Source of the DNA: Acidihalobacter ferrooxydans
Lineage (GTDB): Bacteria > Pseudomonadota > Gammaproteobacteria > DSM-5130 > Acidihalobacteraceae
DNA: 64,000 nucleotides
Reading direction: 5' to 3'
Assembly (NCBI RefSeq): GCF_001975725.1
Contig: NZ_CP019434.1
Location: 2,430,606 to 2,494,605 of the forward strand
Below, one piece after another: positions 1-9,410 of the stretch (position 1 is its first letter; every line of letters begins with the position of its first letter). Both the position numbers and the translations under genes were made by a program. The notes under the pieces were generated by a model. That model saw nothing but the letters and a program-made list of their open reading frames with translations, was not told where the DNA came from and did not search any database.

Positions 1-188
1 ACATCAAGAATTCCAGCGCGTTGGCATCCATTCCGGACGATCGTGACCAGTCATTCCGGATCGTGACCGACGATTCCGGCAATATGGCCGAAATCGGTCA
101 CGATCAATCGGAATCAGCGGTCACGATCCGCCGGAACAGTCGGTCACGATGCTTCGGAATCAGCGGTCACGATGGGTCGGAATACGCA
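1..188 (+). mobile_element. Right end of an IS21-like insertion sequence (terminal repeat array)
   Basis: The stretch holds no gene but a regular array. The decamer CGGTCACGAT occurs at 95-104, 118-127, 141-150 and 164-173, exactly 23 bp apart, each followed by a variant of TCGGAAT. Two inverted copies (ATCGTGACC) lie at 40-48 and 60-68. The array ends in TACGCA at 188, after which integrase coding sequence begins abruptly. Multiple spaced repeats at the ends and a terminal CA are typical of IS21-family elements, where they bind the transposase. The transposase genes would lie left of the window, so the family assignment is inference. Confidence 0.6.
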
Positions 189-1039
189 GGCTGGACCAGT
201 TCCTAGGGGACCGCTATCTCGATGAGATCAATCGTGACCTGATCGAGGGGATTGGAGAAGTGAAAAGAGAAAAGTGTACAGCTGCGACGGTCAATCGCTA
301 TCTCGCGCTGATCCGCTCGATTTTAAGAGCAGCACGTGATGACTGGGAGTGGATTGAACATGTACCACAAGTTCGTCTGTACCATGAAAAAACCAAGCGC
401 CTACGCTGGCTCACTCCGACGGAAGTGTCACGGCTTTTGATGGAACTGCCACCGCATCTCCGTGCAATGGCTATCTTCGCGGCCACAACCGGTCTTAGGC
501 GAAGCAACGTCACGCACCTGCGATGGGATCAAGTCAACCTGGAAAGGGGCATGGCTTGGATTCACGCAGATCAGTCCAAATCGGGTCGATCCATTGGTAT
601 CCCTCTGAACGGGGATGCCTTGAATGTACTGCGTCAGCAGCACGGAAGACATCCGGAGTGGGTATTTCCGTACCAAGGAAAGCCGGTGAAGCAAACCTCA
701 ACGAAAGCCTGGTATAGCGCACTCAAGCGGGCTGGCATTGAGAACTTCCGCTGGCACGACCTGCGGCACACGTGGGCGTCGTGGCACGTGCAGAACGGAA
801 CGATGTTGCACGAGCTTCAAGAACTGGGTGGATGGAGAACGTTTCAGATGGTTCTGCGCTATGCACATCTTTCGAGCGAGCATCTGAGAAGCGCCGCGCA
901 GCGGATCGAGGGCACAATTCTGGCACAACCGGAAGAAAAAAAGGCTTGCGATCACTCGCAAGCCCTTGATTCGATGGTGGCCAGGGACAGAATCGAACTG
1001 CCGACACGGGGATTTTCAGTCCCCTGCTCTACCAACTGA
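189..1039 (+). pseudogene. Tyrosine recombinase (phage/island integrase), 5' truncated by an IS end
   Basis: The C-terminal part of a site-specific integrase, about 280 codons. Part of the core-binding domain (LDQFLGDRYLDEINRDLI onwards) is followed by the catalytic domain, with the first Arg in TTGLRRSNVTHLRW, the HDLRHTWASWH box and the nucleophile Tyr in VLRYAHLS. The usual N-terminal 60-100 residues are missing: upstream sequence is the IS21-like terminal array, so the open frame entering from 149 is not native. The last ~30 codons run antisense through the tRNA-Phe terminator and into the tRNA gene. This is common for integrases placed at their tRNA attachment site. The gene is probably inactive. 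Confidence 0.8.
935..964 (-). terminator. Rho-independent terminator of tRNA-Phe
   Basis: Read on the minus strand, a perfect 9-bp stem GGCTTGCGA / TCGCAAGCC with a 4-nt loop is followed by a run of seven T. It lies 10 bp after the tRNA 3' end. Confidence 0.85.
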
Positions 1040-1050
1040 GCTACCTGGCC
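975..1050 (-). tRNA. tRNA-Phe (GAA)
   Basis: A 76-nt cloverleaf is readable on the minus strand. The acceptor stem is GGCCAGG / CCTGGCC with encoded CCA. The D arm contains AGCTCAGTTGGTAGAGC. The anticodon stem is GGGGA / TCCCC around the loop CTGAAAA, giving anticodon GAA. The T arm contains GTTCGATTC. The adjoining integrase suggests that this gene is the attachment site of an island to the left. A factor-independent terminator follows directly. Confidence 0.95.
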
Positions 1051-1086
1051 GAAGGATGCGCATTAAACCGAGGCGCGCCGCGCACG

Positions 1087-1362
1087 TCAAGCCCCTCCCG
1101 GCGGCACGTAACCTTCCGGCTTGGTTGTTTCACCCCCGAAGAGGAACTTATCCATCTCTTCTTCGAGAAATTTTCGCGCCTTGGGATCGACCGGGCTGAG
1201 CCGATATTCGTTGATGAGCATGGTTTGATGACTCACCCATGCCTGCCAGGCCTCCTTGGATATTTGCTGCCAAATGCGCTTGCCAAGCTCACCCGGATAC
1301 GGAGGGCGGTCGAGCCCCTCGGCTTCCTTGTTCAGATAAACACATTGCACCATACGCGTCAT
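1087..1362 (-). CDS. yggX: Iron trafficking / oxidative damage protection protein YggX
   Basis: A 91-residue protein of the YggX family, small cytosolic proteins that bind Fe(II) and protect Fe-S clusters from oxidative damage. It opens with [20 protein letters not shown], which holds the conserved near-N-terminal Cys7, and continues with [29 protein letters not shown] and [13 protein letters not shown], all family hallmarks at the usual length. It follows mutY by 4 bp and is surely co-transcribed. The mutY-yggX pairing is common in gammaproteobacteria and makes sense because MutY carries a 4Fe-4S cluster. Confidence 0.97.
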   Translation of the reverse strand: MTRMVQCVYLNKEAEGLDRPPYPGELGKRIWQQISKEAWQAWVSHQTMLINEYRLSPVDPKARKFLEEEMDKFLFGGETTKPEGYVPPGGA

Positions 1363-1366
1363 TGCT

Positions 1367-2437
1367 TTACTCCTGAGAATCCGATTTCGACTGCACCTGC
1401 AGAGCGTGGGCTAACTGAGCCACTGGCGCGGCGATACCGCCCGGTGGCGACAGACCGGGTTTATACCAGACCTGGGGCCCGTCTTTCACCCCAGAAGCGA
1501 CAAGGGTTTCCGTATCTGCCAGCAACGGGTGGATGCGTAGTCTGAAATGACTGAAGGTGTGCGTGAAAGCTTCGAGCTCCTGCCAAACGCCTCCCGCACC
1601 TGCAGCACGCTCCAGCCAGGCATCGGCCTCAACGCGCGAGGATACTTCCGGAAAACTCCACAAACCGCCCCATAGACCACTGGGTGGGCGGTGTTCCAGC
1701 AAAAGGCGCCCCTCGGCATCCCTCAATAAGAGGAACCAGGCTTCGCGCTCGGGCAACTCGCGCCGCGGGCGCGGGGTGGGTAATTCGCGTTGCCTTCCCG
1801 TCCGACGCGCGACGCAATCTGCGGCCAACGGGCACTGTCCGCAGGCGGGTTGAGCACGGGTGCATAACGTCGCGCCAAGATCCATCATCGCCTGCGTATA
1901 CGACCCGGCCTCGCGTTCCGGCGTATGGCGTTCGGCCAAACGCCACAACTGGCGCAGGACAGCGTTTGTACCGGCCCAGCCTTCAACACCGTAGTAACGG
2001 CACAATACGCGTTTGACGTTACCATCGAGAATCGGCTGGGCCTGACCACAGGCGAGCGACAGAATGGCGCCGGCGGTGGAGCGGCCGATGCCGGGCAAAG
2101 CGCACAGGGCATCCAGGTCATCCGGCACGTCGCCCGCATGCTGCGCCACGATCCTCTGTGCGGCCTTGTGCAGGTTGCGTGCACGGGCATAGTAGCCAAG
2201 GCCGGACCAGTGGCGGAGAACATCGTCGAGCGGTGCGCTGGCCAACATCCGGACATTCGGAAATTGCGCCATGAACCGCTCGAAATATGGGATCACGGTG
2301 GCAACCTGGGTCTGCTGCAACATGATTTCCGACACCCAGACGCGATAGGGCGTGGGCTGATGCTGCCAGGGCAGATCCTTGCGACCATTATCGCGCCACC
2401 AGGCAAGCACCCGCCGGCTGAAAGCGTCGGCACTCAT
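1367..2437 (-). CDS. mutY: Adenine DNA glycosylase MutY
   Basis: Removes adenine mispaired with 8-oxoguanine in base excision repair. With the start at MSADAFSRR, the catalytic residues fall at Glu37 (SEIMLQQTQ) and Asp138 (ILDGNVKRV), the E. coli numbering, which supports this start over the longer open frame to 2491. The helix-hairpin-helix is [10 protein letters not shown] (114-123). The 4Fe-4S cysteines are 192, 199, 202 and 208 (C-x6-C-x2-C-x5-C). A NUDIX-like C-terminal domain for 8-oxoG recognition occupies about residues 225-350. The protein is 356 residues, the family norm, and the gene is the first of the mutY-yggX pair. Confidence 0.96.
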   Translation of the reverse strand: MSADAFSRRVLAWWRDNGRKDLPWQHQPTPYRVWVSEIMLQQTQVATVIPYFERFMAQFPNVRMLASAPLDDVLRHWSGLGYYARARNLHKAAQRIVAQHAGDVPDDLDALCALPGIGRSTAGAILSLACGQAQPILDGNVKRVLCRYYGVEGWAGTNAVLRQLWRLAERHTPEREAGSYTQAMMDLGATLCTRAQPACGQCPLAADCVARRTGRQRELPTPRPRRELPEREAWFLLLRDAEGRLLLEHRPPSGLWGGLWSFPEVSSRVEADAWLERAAGAGGVWQELEAFTHTFSHFRLRIHPLLADTETLVASGVKDGPQVWYKPGLSPPGGIAAPVAQLAHALQVQSKSDSQE

Positions 2438-2526
2438 ACCATCAGTAAGGCGATGCGGCTGCGCCCGTCGCCAACATGCTGCCGCAAACACCTCATCCCC
2501 TGTGCGCCCTGACTGTGCTCGCCTGC

Positions 2527-4401
2527 TCAGAACAAACCCTTGAGGCTGCTGGGCAGCTGTTTCTGTAACTCCTGCTTGAGTTTGTCGGCTTGCTTGTTCA
2601 GTTCCTTTTGCGCCTGTTTTTTAGCCGCTTCCTGAAGCACGCTGGCAAGTTCGATTTTGTAGCCCAGATGATCGAATGGACCGCTGATTTTTAGCGGAAT
2701 GACGCTGCCTGTACCGTGGACGTTGGAGAACTCGAGCACATAATCGACCCGCCGCTTGACCAGATCGGCAGTACCGTGACCTGCCGCCTTGAACCTGATC
2801 GCATTGAGCAGCAGGTTCTGGTTGCTGATCACCCCGGAGTTCACGTTCGCCGTGCCGGTCAGCGAAGCGAAGTGAGTCTCCTTCCGGCTGCCGGACTTGG
2901 TCTTGTGCAGAATGGCCATAAGCGTCTGGACCGTGCTGGCCAGTCTGGAATGCTGCACAGAGCCATCCGTGACGGCCAGTGCAAGCTGCCCGTTCAGACC
3001 GCGCATCAGTCCATTGACCGTGTTACCGGCGGTGGCAAGTTTGGCATCGAACCTGGCAAGGCCGGTCATGTAGTTATCACCGGCATAGTCTTTCAGCAGA
3101 TCGCCGATCTGGACCTTCTGCATGCCGGCATCGATTGTGTACTGCGGCGTCACCCCGCGCACGTTCAATGTCGCATCGGCCTGCAGGTTCCCACCATAGA
3201 GCGATGCGGACACCGGAGCCAGATGCAGCACACCGTTGCGTCCCTTCAGCACGGCCTTGACAGACGTCAGCGTGAGTTTTTCCGCCAGCAAACGATCAAC
3301 GGTCATTTCGCCGTTCACCGTCAGCTTGCGCAACATGGCGACCGGCAGGGCAATTGGCGTGTTGTCGCTATTGCTTGCGACCGCTTGACTTGATGGAACC
3401 GCAGCCGTCGTATTCGATGTGCTCGCCAGCATTGCCATCACACGATCGAGATTGATCCCAGACGAATGCAGCTTGAACTGGATCGCCGGTCTTGCAAAGT
3501 CGCTGAGCGCGAGCGAGCCATCGGCCTGTGTTCCGTTCACTTTGAGCTTGAACGGCGCGAACTGCACCGCGCCCCCCTTTGCCGTGGACACTGCCAGATC
3601 GCCCGTCAGTGCCGACTTGATCTCGCCGTTGGGCAGGGAGTCGCCCTTGGCATCGACGTTGAAAACGATGTTCTTCAGCGTATAGCTGCCCTGCTCGAGA
3701 CTCACCCCGAGTTGGGCGTTCAACCTGGCATCGACGCCAAGCGCGGGCTTGGCGCTCTCGACATGAAAACTCAGCGACAACGGTGCCGATTTACCGGGGC
3801 CAAGCTTGCCGACGCTCAGGTTCAGCGGCGCCAGGACCATTCGCGCACCGTCTGCCTGATCCGTCCATGTCACACGCGCATTGCGCACATCGACACCGGC
3901 CACGGACAACGCAAACGGCGCGCCAGCCGCTGCTACGGCTGGATTGGCCTGCGCTTTATTCACGGCGCCCGCACGCGTAGCCGGGGCACTGGCGACCGTC
4001 TTGCCACCAAGACTCGCCCAGTTGCCGACCCCTTGTGCATTGCGTTCAAGCGCCAGATCGAGTCCGTCCACCACCACCTTGTTGACCACCAGCCGATGTT
4101 GCAGCAGTGGCAGTATCTCGACATACAGACTGACCTGTGCGACCCGCGCGAAGGGCTGGCTGCCGAATCCGGGCGGGTTGCTCAGGCTCACGTCGTTCAG
4201 CCGCAAACCGAGCCAAGGATAGATCGCCAACTGCATATTCCCGGCCAGCGTCAGCGTACGCCCGGTCTTGTCCTTGATCACGGCCTCGATCTGCGCCTTG
4301 TAGGCATTCGGATTGAACGTAGCAATGAAAATGCCGACACCGCCAACGACCAGCAACACCAGCACACCCAGGATCAGCAACAATCGTTTCAGCCATTTCA
4401 T
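2527..4401 (-). CDS. AsmA family protein
   Basis: A 624-residue inner-membrane-anchored protein of the AsmA family (AsmA/TamB-like, implicated in outer-membrane assembly and lipid transport). The start [12 protein letters not shown] gives a positively charged N-terminus and one membrane helix (about 5-25), followed by [20 protein letters not shown] and [20 protein letters not shown], classic AsmA N-terminal motifs. The rest is beta-rich periplasmic sequence. The AsmA_2 C-terminal region is recognisable near [16 protein letters not shown]. The tail is a Lys/Gln-rich, probably helical stretch ending in SSLKGLF. The longer open frame (to 4491) lacks family homology. The gene stands 89 bp upstream of mutY. 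Confidence 0.9.
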   Translation of the reverse strand: MKWLKRLLLILGVLVLLVVGGVGIFIATFNPNAYKAQIEAVIKDKTGRTLTLAGNMQLAIYPWLGLRLNDVSLSNPPGFGSQPFARVAQVSLYVEILPLLQHRLVVNKVVVDGLDLALERNAQGVGNWASLGGKTVASAPATRAGAVNKAQANPAVAAAGAPFALSVAGVDVRNARVTWTDQADGARMVLAPLNLSVGKLGPGKSAPLSLSFHVESAKPALGVDARLNAQLGVSLEQGSYTLKNIVFNVDAKGDSLPNGEIKSALTGDLAVSTAKGGAVQFAPFKLKVNGTQADGSLALSDFARPAIQFKLHSSGINLDRVMAMLASTSNTTAAVPSSQAVASNSDNTPIALPVAMLRKLTVNGEMTVDRLLAEKLTLTSVKAVLKGRNGVLHLAPVSASLYGGNLQADATLNVRGVTPQYTIDAGMQKVQIGDLLKDYAGDNYMTGLARFDAKLATAGNTVNGLMRGLNGQLALAVTDGSVQHSRLASTVQTLMAILHKTKSGSRKETHFASLTGTANVNSGVISNQNLLLNAIRFKAAGHGTADLVKRRVDYVLEFSNVHGTGSVIPLKISGPFDHLGYKIELASVLQEAAKKQAQKELNKQADKLKQELQKQLPSSLKGLF

Positions 4402-4539
4402 GCGGTCAACTCCGGCATCAGGTACACCCTGCCGCCTATGGTAGCGTGCCCACTCGCGCCGCGCAGCAACAGGCTGCGCAAGGCGCCACAAATGGATCGA
4501 CCCAGATAATCCATCGGGAGAGATAGCCTTGCGTGTTCT

Positions 4540-4658
4540 TTAACCCGAATGTTTCTTCGATCCGGCATCGCGCAACGATGCCGCTCGCTGAAGCGTCTTC
4601 CCTGTGATTCCAGATCGCTGTGCAATCATCATCTCGCCTCATGAACTTTCTGGGTTAA
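4540..4658. repeat. Family B short inverted-repeat element, copy 1
   Basis: A 119-bp stretch starts TTAACCCGAATGTTTC and ends GAACTTTCTGGGTTAA, an imperfect terminal inverted repeat. The right half (CTTCCCTGTGATTCC to the end) aligns by eye with the right halves of the copies near 29.2 and 50.3 kb. It fills most of the gene-free gap 4402-4895; the rest of that gap shows nothing recognisable. This is the most diverged copy. Confidence 0.55.
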
Positions 4659-4895
4659 ACTGCACTATCGGGCGCTGCACCGGCTTCGGTAAAGACCGAT
4701 CGGCGGGAAGCCTCTGGCCGACCGCGCAATGACGTCAGACACCGTACCGTGGAGTCGTCGATAAATACACGCCGCAAGCTCGGTGCGGCCCAGTTGATTG
4801 AGCGGCAGGCGGTGCCTGTTGGCGCCTCGTGCAACAGCAACGGCAGTGCACGGCGTAACCGATACGAACAGACCCTATGTCGGAGTAGAGGCTCC

Positions 4896-5357
4896 ATGCG
4901 CGGAAACAAATCCCCTCTTTTCAAACGCCTTCCTCATGTGCTGTGCGTGGACGAGAGCAACAGCGACCGCTCGCAGATGGCGGAAGGCTACCTGCATACA
5001 TTCGCCAGCACCCTGCTCGACGTGCAGTCGGCGGGCATGCAGCACCACGGACTCAGCCGCATCGCCGTACAAGTCATGCAAGAGGATGGCGTAGACATCC
5101 GGCGGCATTCTGACGAACTCATTTCACGCGACCTGCTCCTGTGGGCAGACCTCATCATCACCATCAGCGGCCCATCCGAAGCGGTGCACCTGCCGATTCC
5201 GAGCAGTGCCGTCGAGAAACGTTGGCTCATCGCCCCGCCAGCGGTTACCGGCGACGCAGATCCGGTCATTGCGTACCGGCACACACGTGACGAAATCAAA
5301 CGCCGCGTACAACAATTGGTCAACGCACTCAAACTCTCGCGTGGCAACGCCGCCTGA
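4896..5357 (+). CDS. Low-molecular-weight phosphatase / ArsC-like protein lacking the catalytic Cys
   Basis: A 153-residue cytosolic protein of the LMW protein-tyrosine-phosphatase / thioredoxin-type arsenate reductase fold. The P-loop region reads VLCVDESNSDRSQMAEG where active relatives read VLFLCTGNSxRSQMAEG. The nucleophile position of C-x5-R is therefore Asp19, with Arg25 and Ser26 kept, and Cys17 is two residues too early to replace it. The rest aligns (SAGM, VMQEDGVDIRRHSDELI, WADLIITISG). ATG at 4896 has GGAG about 10 nt upstream; a longer open frame begins at 4749 but has no family sequence. It is probably a pseudo-enzyme, perhaps a binding or regulatory protein. DUF2058 gene follows after 88 bp. 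Confidence 0.8.
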   Translation: MRGNKSPLFKRLPHVLCVDESNSDRSQMAEGYLHTFASTLLDVQSAGMQHHGLSRIAVQVMQEDGVDIRRHSDELISRDLLLWADLIITISGPSEAVHLPIPSSAVEKRWLIAPPAVTGDADPVIAYRHTRDEIKRRVQQLVNALKLSRGNAA

Positions 5358-5445
5358 ACGTGCGTCTACCGCGCCCGGAGCCGATACGCCGGGCCGTTGA
5401 CGCAGGCCACCCAGAAGCCAACCGAGCACAACCGAAGACGCACAC

Positions 5446-5994
5446 ATGGCCGGAACACTTTTCGATCAACTCAAACAGGCTGGCCTCGTCGATGACAAGA
5501 AAGCCCAGCAGGTCAAACGCGAGAAACACCAGCAACGCAAACAAGCCAAAGGCAAACAGCCTTCGCGAGACGACGCAGCGTCGACGCGCGCGGCCAAAGC
5601 GGCCGCACAAAAAGCCGAGCGTGACCGCCAGCTCAATCGTGAACGCCAGCAGCAACTGGCGGACAAAGCCGAGCAGGCCGCGCTACGCCAGATGATCGAA
5701 GCCAATCGCCTCAGCGGCTGGGAAGGCGACCTGGCACATCATTTTACCGACGGCAAAGTCATCAAAACGCTATACACAACCGCCGACATACGGGCACGGC
5801 TGGCCGCCGGACGCGTTCGTATCGCGCGCTGCGACGGCGGTTATGCGCTGTTGCCCTCCGTCACCGCCGAGAAGATCGAGCAGCGGGGCGGCACAGACGT
5901 GCTGATCCCGTTGCCGCAGGACACCGCACCACTCACCGACGAGGATCGGGAGTACTATGCGAAATTCGAGGTGCCCGACGACCTCATCTGGTAG
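5446..5994 (+). CDS. DUF2058 family protein (YaiL-like)
   Basis: A 182-residue soluble protein of the DUF2058/YaiL family, often called nucleoprotein/polynucleotide-associated enzyme, with no firm function. The N-terminus MAGTLFDQLKQAGLVDDKKA is the family signature. Next comes a very basic Lys/Arg/Gln/Ala coiled-coil region (about 15-85) with nucleic-acid-binding character. The conserved globular part includes HHFTDGKVIKTLYTT and ends with DEDREYYAKFEVPDDLIW. Length and both termini fit the family. It reads in the same direction as the phosphatase homologue upstream and may be co-transcribed with it. Confidence 0.9.
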   Translation: MAGTLFDQLKQAGLVDDKKAQQVKREKHQQRKQAKGKQPSRDDAASTRAAKAAAQKAERDRQLNRERQQQLADKAEQAALRQMIEANRLSGWEGDLAHHFTDGKVIKTLYTTADIRARLAAGRVRIARCDGGYALLPSVTAEKIEQRGGTDVLIPLPQDTAPLTDEDREYYAKFEVPDDLIW

Positions 5995-6043
5995 ACCCGC
6001 ATCATGTCCGGACACCTGCCGGACCCAGAAGAACTCGCCCGAA

Positions 6044-6736
6044 TCAGCACAAATGCTGCTGCAAGAACGCCATCGTACGGTCCCAGGCCAGGGCAGCGGC
6101 CTCCGGGCTGTAGCCAAGCGGCGGCAGGTTTTTCGAATCGGCCTCCTCGTTGGCGAAAGCATGCTTGGCAACATAGCGATGGAACGTGTATTTCACGTTC
6201 ACCGCCTTGAGCCGCTCCTCCAACGCATCGACACCTTCGATAGCGAAGAACTCGTCTTGCGTACCCCAGTGACCCAGCAGCGGCGCCTTGATCTTGCTCG
6301 CGTCAACGTATTCGAGCGGCGGATAACCGTACCAGACCACGTTGGCATCACTTTCCGGCACAAGCACAGCGGCAAGCAGCGTCAGCGCGCCCCCCATGCA
6401 ATAGCCCATCACGCCCGCTTTCGAACTGCCGGTCGCCTTGAAGTGCTGCACCGCGCCGCGGATGTCCTGGCTTGCCGCCGCGGCAAAATCCAGCCCGTTC
6501 ATCAGGTGCTCGGCCTCTTTCGCTTCCAGCGCAAGCTTCCCGCGATAGAGATCAGGCACCAGTGCGCGGTAGCCTCGGGCGGCCAGCTTTTCGGCAACGC
6601 CCTTGATCTGATCGTTGAGCCCCCACCATTCCTGTATGACCACGACGCCAGGCGCCTGGCTGCCCTGCGTCGGTTCAACCAGATAAGCGTTAGACACCTG
6701 ACCATCCGGTCGTGTGTAGCTGATCATCGTACCCAT
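6044..6736 (-). CDS. Dienelactone hydrolase family protein
   Basis: A 230-residue alpha/beta hydrolase of the dienelactone hydrolase family. The triad is visible as Cys113 (GVMGYCMGGAL), Asp161 (GTQDEFF) and His192 (AKHAFAN), with the Cys nucleophile typical of the family. IQEWWGLNDQIKGVAEKLA is the usual N-terminal motif. The start at 6736 is chosen because GGAGGAAG stands just upstream of the ATG and the longer frame to 6961 has no homology. It converges on the DUF2058 gene with a 49-bp gap. The physiological substrate cannot be told, because such enzymes hydrolyse many esters and lactones. Confidence 0.92.
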   Translation of the reverse strand: MGTMISYTRPDGQVSNAYLVEPTQGSQAPGVVVIQEWWGLNDQIKGVAEKLAARGYRALVPDLYRGKLALEAKEAEHLMNGLDFAAAASQDIRGAVQHFKATGSSKAGVMGYCMGGALTLLAAVLVPESDANVVWYGYPPLEYVDASKIKAPLLGHWGTQDEFFAIEGVDALEERLKAVNVKYTFHRYVAKHAFANEEADSKNLPPLGYSPEAAALAWDRTMAFLQQHLC

Positions 6737-6804
6737 GGACTTCCTCCGTTTATGCGTGAATCTGCGTGAATCGACCGGGCCAATCCTGACCTGAAAAATC
6801 TGGA

Positions 6805-6855
6805 AAACCGGCCTGTATTCCTCCCTCGCCCCGCCACGATCATCCAGTTCCGGCA
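6805..6855. repeat. Degenerate family A end (doubtful copy)
   Basis: The stretch CCTCGCCCCGCCACGATCAT followed by CCAGTTCCGGCAGTTG matches, with several mismatches, the end found in the copies near 23.4 and 37.2 kb (CTCGCCTCGCTACGATCCTC, then CAAGTCCGACAGTTGCC). No convincing left end is seen. It lies in the divergent gap between the dienelactone hydrolase and transglutaminase-like genes. Confidence 0.35.
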
Positions 6856-6985
6856 GTTGTCCCTGCGGGCGCAGACGACACCATGCGCAATTGCACCGAT
6901 CATGGTCAAGTGTTTCACTGAGAACCGTTTCAGTGAAAATCGGTTCACTGGAAATCCGCATTTCTCACCTCACGGACCCCATGCC

Positions 6986-7783
6986 ATGCGATTACTCACG
7001 CGCTTCGATCTGGAATTCGACATCAGCGTACCCACACCCTTCGTCCTGATGCTGCGGCCACGCAGCGGCGCGCAGCAGTGGATTGCGCGTGAAGAATATC
7101 GCCTTACTCCACATGTGCCCGTGTTCGAGTTCACCGACGGCTACGGCAACCTCTGTCAGCGGCTGCTCGCCCCATCCGGGCATTTTGCGATCCACACCAC
7201 CGCCGAGGTCGTAACCGCCGACCGCCTCGACCGCGCTCCCGGCGCGCCTTTCGTAAACATCCAATCCCTGCCCGACGATGTGCTTGCCTACCTGCTGCCC
7301 AGCCGCTACTGCGAAGCGGACCGCTTCGGTGTCATGGCCGCCGAACTGACCGCGGCCCAACGCCCCGGCTACGACCAGGTAGCCACCATCGAAGCGTGGC
7401 TGCGCGCTTCGATTCGCTACCTGCCCGGCAGCAGTGGGCAGCCACTGGCAGCCACCGAGGTCAACACCCGCCAATACGGCGTCTGCCGCGATTTGGCCCA
7501 TCTCGGCATTGCGCTGTGCCGCAGCATCAGTATCCCCGCACGCATGGTCGTGGGATACCTGTACGGCCTCGAACCCATGGACATGCACGCATGGTTCGAA
7601 GCCTACGTCGGCGGACGCTGGTACACCTTTGACCCGACCCAGCCAGAAATCGGCGGCGGCTATATCGCCATCGGCTACGGCCGGGACGCGGCCGATGTCG
7701 CAGTTTACACCCAGTTCGGCCCGGCCGTGTTCCCGCTCCGGCAAACGGTCGAAGTCCATCTGGACACCCGGCATACCGGATAA
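6986..7783 (+). CDS. Transglutaminase-like family protein
   Basis: A 265-residue protein with an N-terminal beta domain (about 1-100) and a papain-like transglutaminase core. The catalytic triad is readable: Cys167 ([18 protein letters not shown]), His201 ([11 protein letters not shown]) and Asp216 (WYTFDPTQ). Bacterial members of this type are thought to be cysteine proteases or amidases rather than crosslinkers. The start [13 protein letters not shown] begins at the first family-like residue; the open frame extends to 6857 without similarity. There is no signal peptide. The gene is transcribed away from the dienelactone hydrolase and 115 bp before thrC. Confidence 0.88.
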   Translation: MRLLTRFDLEFDISVPTPFVLMLRPRSGAQQWIAREEYRLTPHVPVFEFTDGYGNLCQRLLAPSGHFAIHTTAEVVTADRLDRAPGAPFVNIQSLPDDVLAYLLPSRYCEADRFGVMAAELTAAQRPGYDQVATIEAWLRASIRYLPGSSGQPLAATEVNTRQYGVCRDLAHLGIALCRSISIPARMVVGYLYGLEPMDMHAWFEAYVGGRWYTFDPTQPEIGGGYIAIGYGRDAADVAVYTQFGPAVFPLRQTVEVHLDTRHTG

Positions 7784-7857
7784 CGCAGCGGCCTCTGGCC
7801 GCAATCAGACCACATCGTGATCAGACCGCCTCATGCCCTCCAGGCTCATGGCTCGGC

Positions 7858-7863
7858 TATAAT
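7858..7863 (+). promoter_or_regulatory. Putative -10 box of thrC
   Basis: A TATAAT hexamer lies 36 bp before the thrC start codon. No good -35 is visible at 16-18 bp, so this is only suggestive. Confidence 0.35.
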
Positions 7864-7898
7864 GGCGCGCCTTGCGCACAGCCCATGACGGATTTTCC

Positions 7899-9368
7899 AT
7901 GCATTTCATCGAAACCCGCGGCAACGATGGCCAGCGTCCGGCCCAGGTCAGCTTTTCCGAAGCCATCCTCAGCCCCATGTCGTCCTACGGCGGTATTTAC
8001 GTCCCCGCACACCTGCCGAAACTCGGCCTCGAATTTTTGCGCGCGCACCTGGATGCCGATTACAAAACGCTTGCCCGCGACGTACTCAGCGCCTTCGAAC
8101 TGGACATCGACACCGCACTGATCGACGCAGCGCTGGCCCTGTATGATGAATTCGACAACCCAGCCGACCCGGTGCCGGTGGTGAAGGTTCGCGACGATCT
8201 CTACGTCAGCGAGCTCTACCACGGACCGACGCGCGCCTTCAAGGACATGGCCTTGCAACCGTTCGGCGTGGTGCTCTCAACGCTCGCACGCCGACGCGGC
8301 GAGCAGTATCTGATCCTGGCCGCCACCAGCGGCGACACCGGCCCGGCCACGCTGGAAACCTTCAAGAATCGCCCCGGCGTCAAGGTCGCCTGCCTCTATC
8401 CCGATGGCGGCACTTCCGACGTGCAGCGCCTGCAAATGGTCACCGAGGACGCCCCCAACCTCAAAGTCATCGGCATTCACGGCAACTTCGACGACGCCCA
8501 GTCCGCGCTCAAGCGCCTGCTCGGCTCGACCGCCTTTCGCGCCAGGCTCAAGGAGCAGGACACTCACCTCTCGGCGGCCAACTCGGTCAACTTCGGGCGC
8601 ATCATCTTCCAGCTGATCTACCACATTCACAGCTATCTGACGCTAGCCCGTCAGAGCGCCATTGCGCTCGGCGACAGGGTCTATCTCGATGTGCCCAGCG
8701 GCAACTTCGGCAATGCCCTGGGCGGTTACTATGCGATGAAAATGGGCCTGCCGGTCGAGAAAATCCTGATTGCCTCGAACCGCAACAACATCCTCACCGA
8801 GCTGATCCACACCGGCCGCTACGACATGCGCGACCGCGCGATCATCCCCACCAACGCACCGGCCATGGACATCCTCAAGTCATCCAACGTCGAACGCGTC
8901 CTGCACGACCTCTACGGCGCCGCACGCACCCGCGAACTGATGCAGCAGCTCGACACGCAACTGCACTACGAACTGAGCGCAGACGAACTCACCCGGCTAC
9001 AGGCCGTCTTCGCGGCCGACTGGTGCGACGACGACACCGCCAAACGCTACATCCGCGAGACCTTCGCCACCGGCTACCTCATGGACCCGCATACCGCAAC
9101 CTGCTTCAAAGCCTACGACACCTGCCGCAGCCAACCGCTGACGACCATTGCGTATTCCACCGCGGAGTGGACCAAGTTTTCGCCGACCATCGCCAACGCG
9201 CTCACCGGCGAGGTCGACGCGCACGATCGTGACGCCCTCAAGACCATCGCGGCCAAAGCCGGCACGCCGATTCCGGCGCGGATTGATGGCCTGTTCGGCA
9301 AACCGATCACCCAGGACGCCGTGGTCGACAAGGCGGCTATCGAAGCAGCCGTGCTGAGTTTCATCTGA
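7899..9368 (+). CDS. thrC: Threonine synthase
   Basis: Converts O-phosphohomoserine to threonine with PLP, in the cytosol. The 489-residue length and motifs fit the long ThrC class: ETRGND at the N-terminus, SYGGIYVP, the PLP lysine in TRAFKDMALQPF (Lys115), the phosphate-binding AATSGDTGPATLE, and VPSGNFGNALGGYYAMKMG. The start MHFIETRGND is the standard N-terminus; the longer frame (7872) has no family match. The homoserine genes hom and thrB are not adjacent. A TATAAT hexamer lies 36 bp upstream. Confidence 0.97.
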   Translation: MHFIETRGNDGQRPAQVSFSEAILSPMSSYGGIYVPAHLPKLGLEFLRAHLDADYKTLARDVLSAFELDIDTALIDAALALYDEFDNPADPVPVVKVRDDLYVSELYHGPTRAFKDMALQPFGVVLSTLARRRGEQYLILAATSGDTGPATLETFKNRPGVKVACLYPDGGTSDVQRLQMVTEDAPNLKVIGIHGNFDDAQSALKRLLGSTAFRARLKEQDTHLSAANSVNFGRIIFQLIYHIHSYLTLARQSAIALGDRVYLDVPSGNFGNALGGYYAMKMGLPVEKILIASNRNNILTELIHTGRYDMRDRAIIPTNAPAMDILKSSNVERVLHDLYGAARTRELMQQLDTQLHYELSADELTRLQAVFAADWCDDDTAKRYIRETFATGYLMDPHTATCFKAYDTCRSQPLTTIAYSTAEWTKFSPTIANALTGEVDAHDRDALKTIAAKAGTPIPARIDGLFGKPITQDAVVDKAAIEAAVLSFI

Positions 9369-9410
9369 ACCGCCCTGAGTGACCGGCGCGATAGCCGCAA
9401 GAATAACGGC

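Noticed and set aside
20-188. Possible plasmid iterons or phage attachment repeats
   Set aside because: The 23-bp spacing resembles iterons, but the array ends in CA exactly where a gene is broken, which fits an IS21-type end better.
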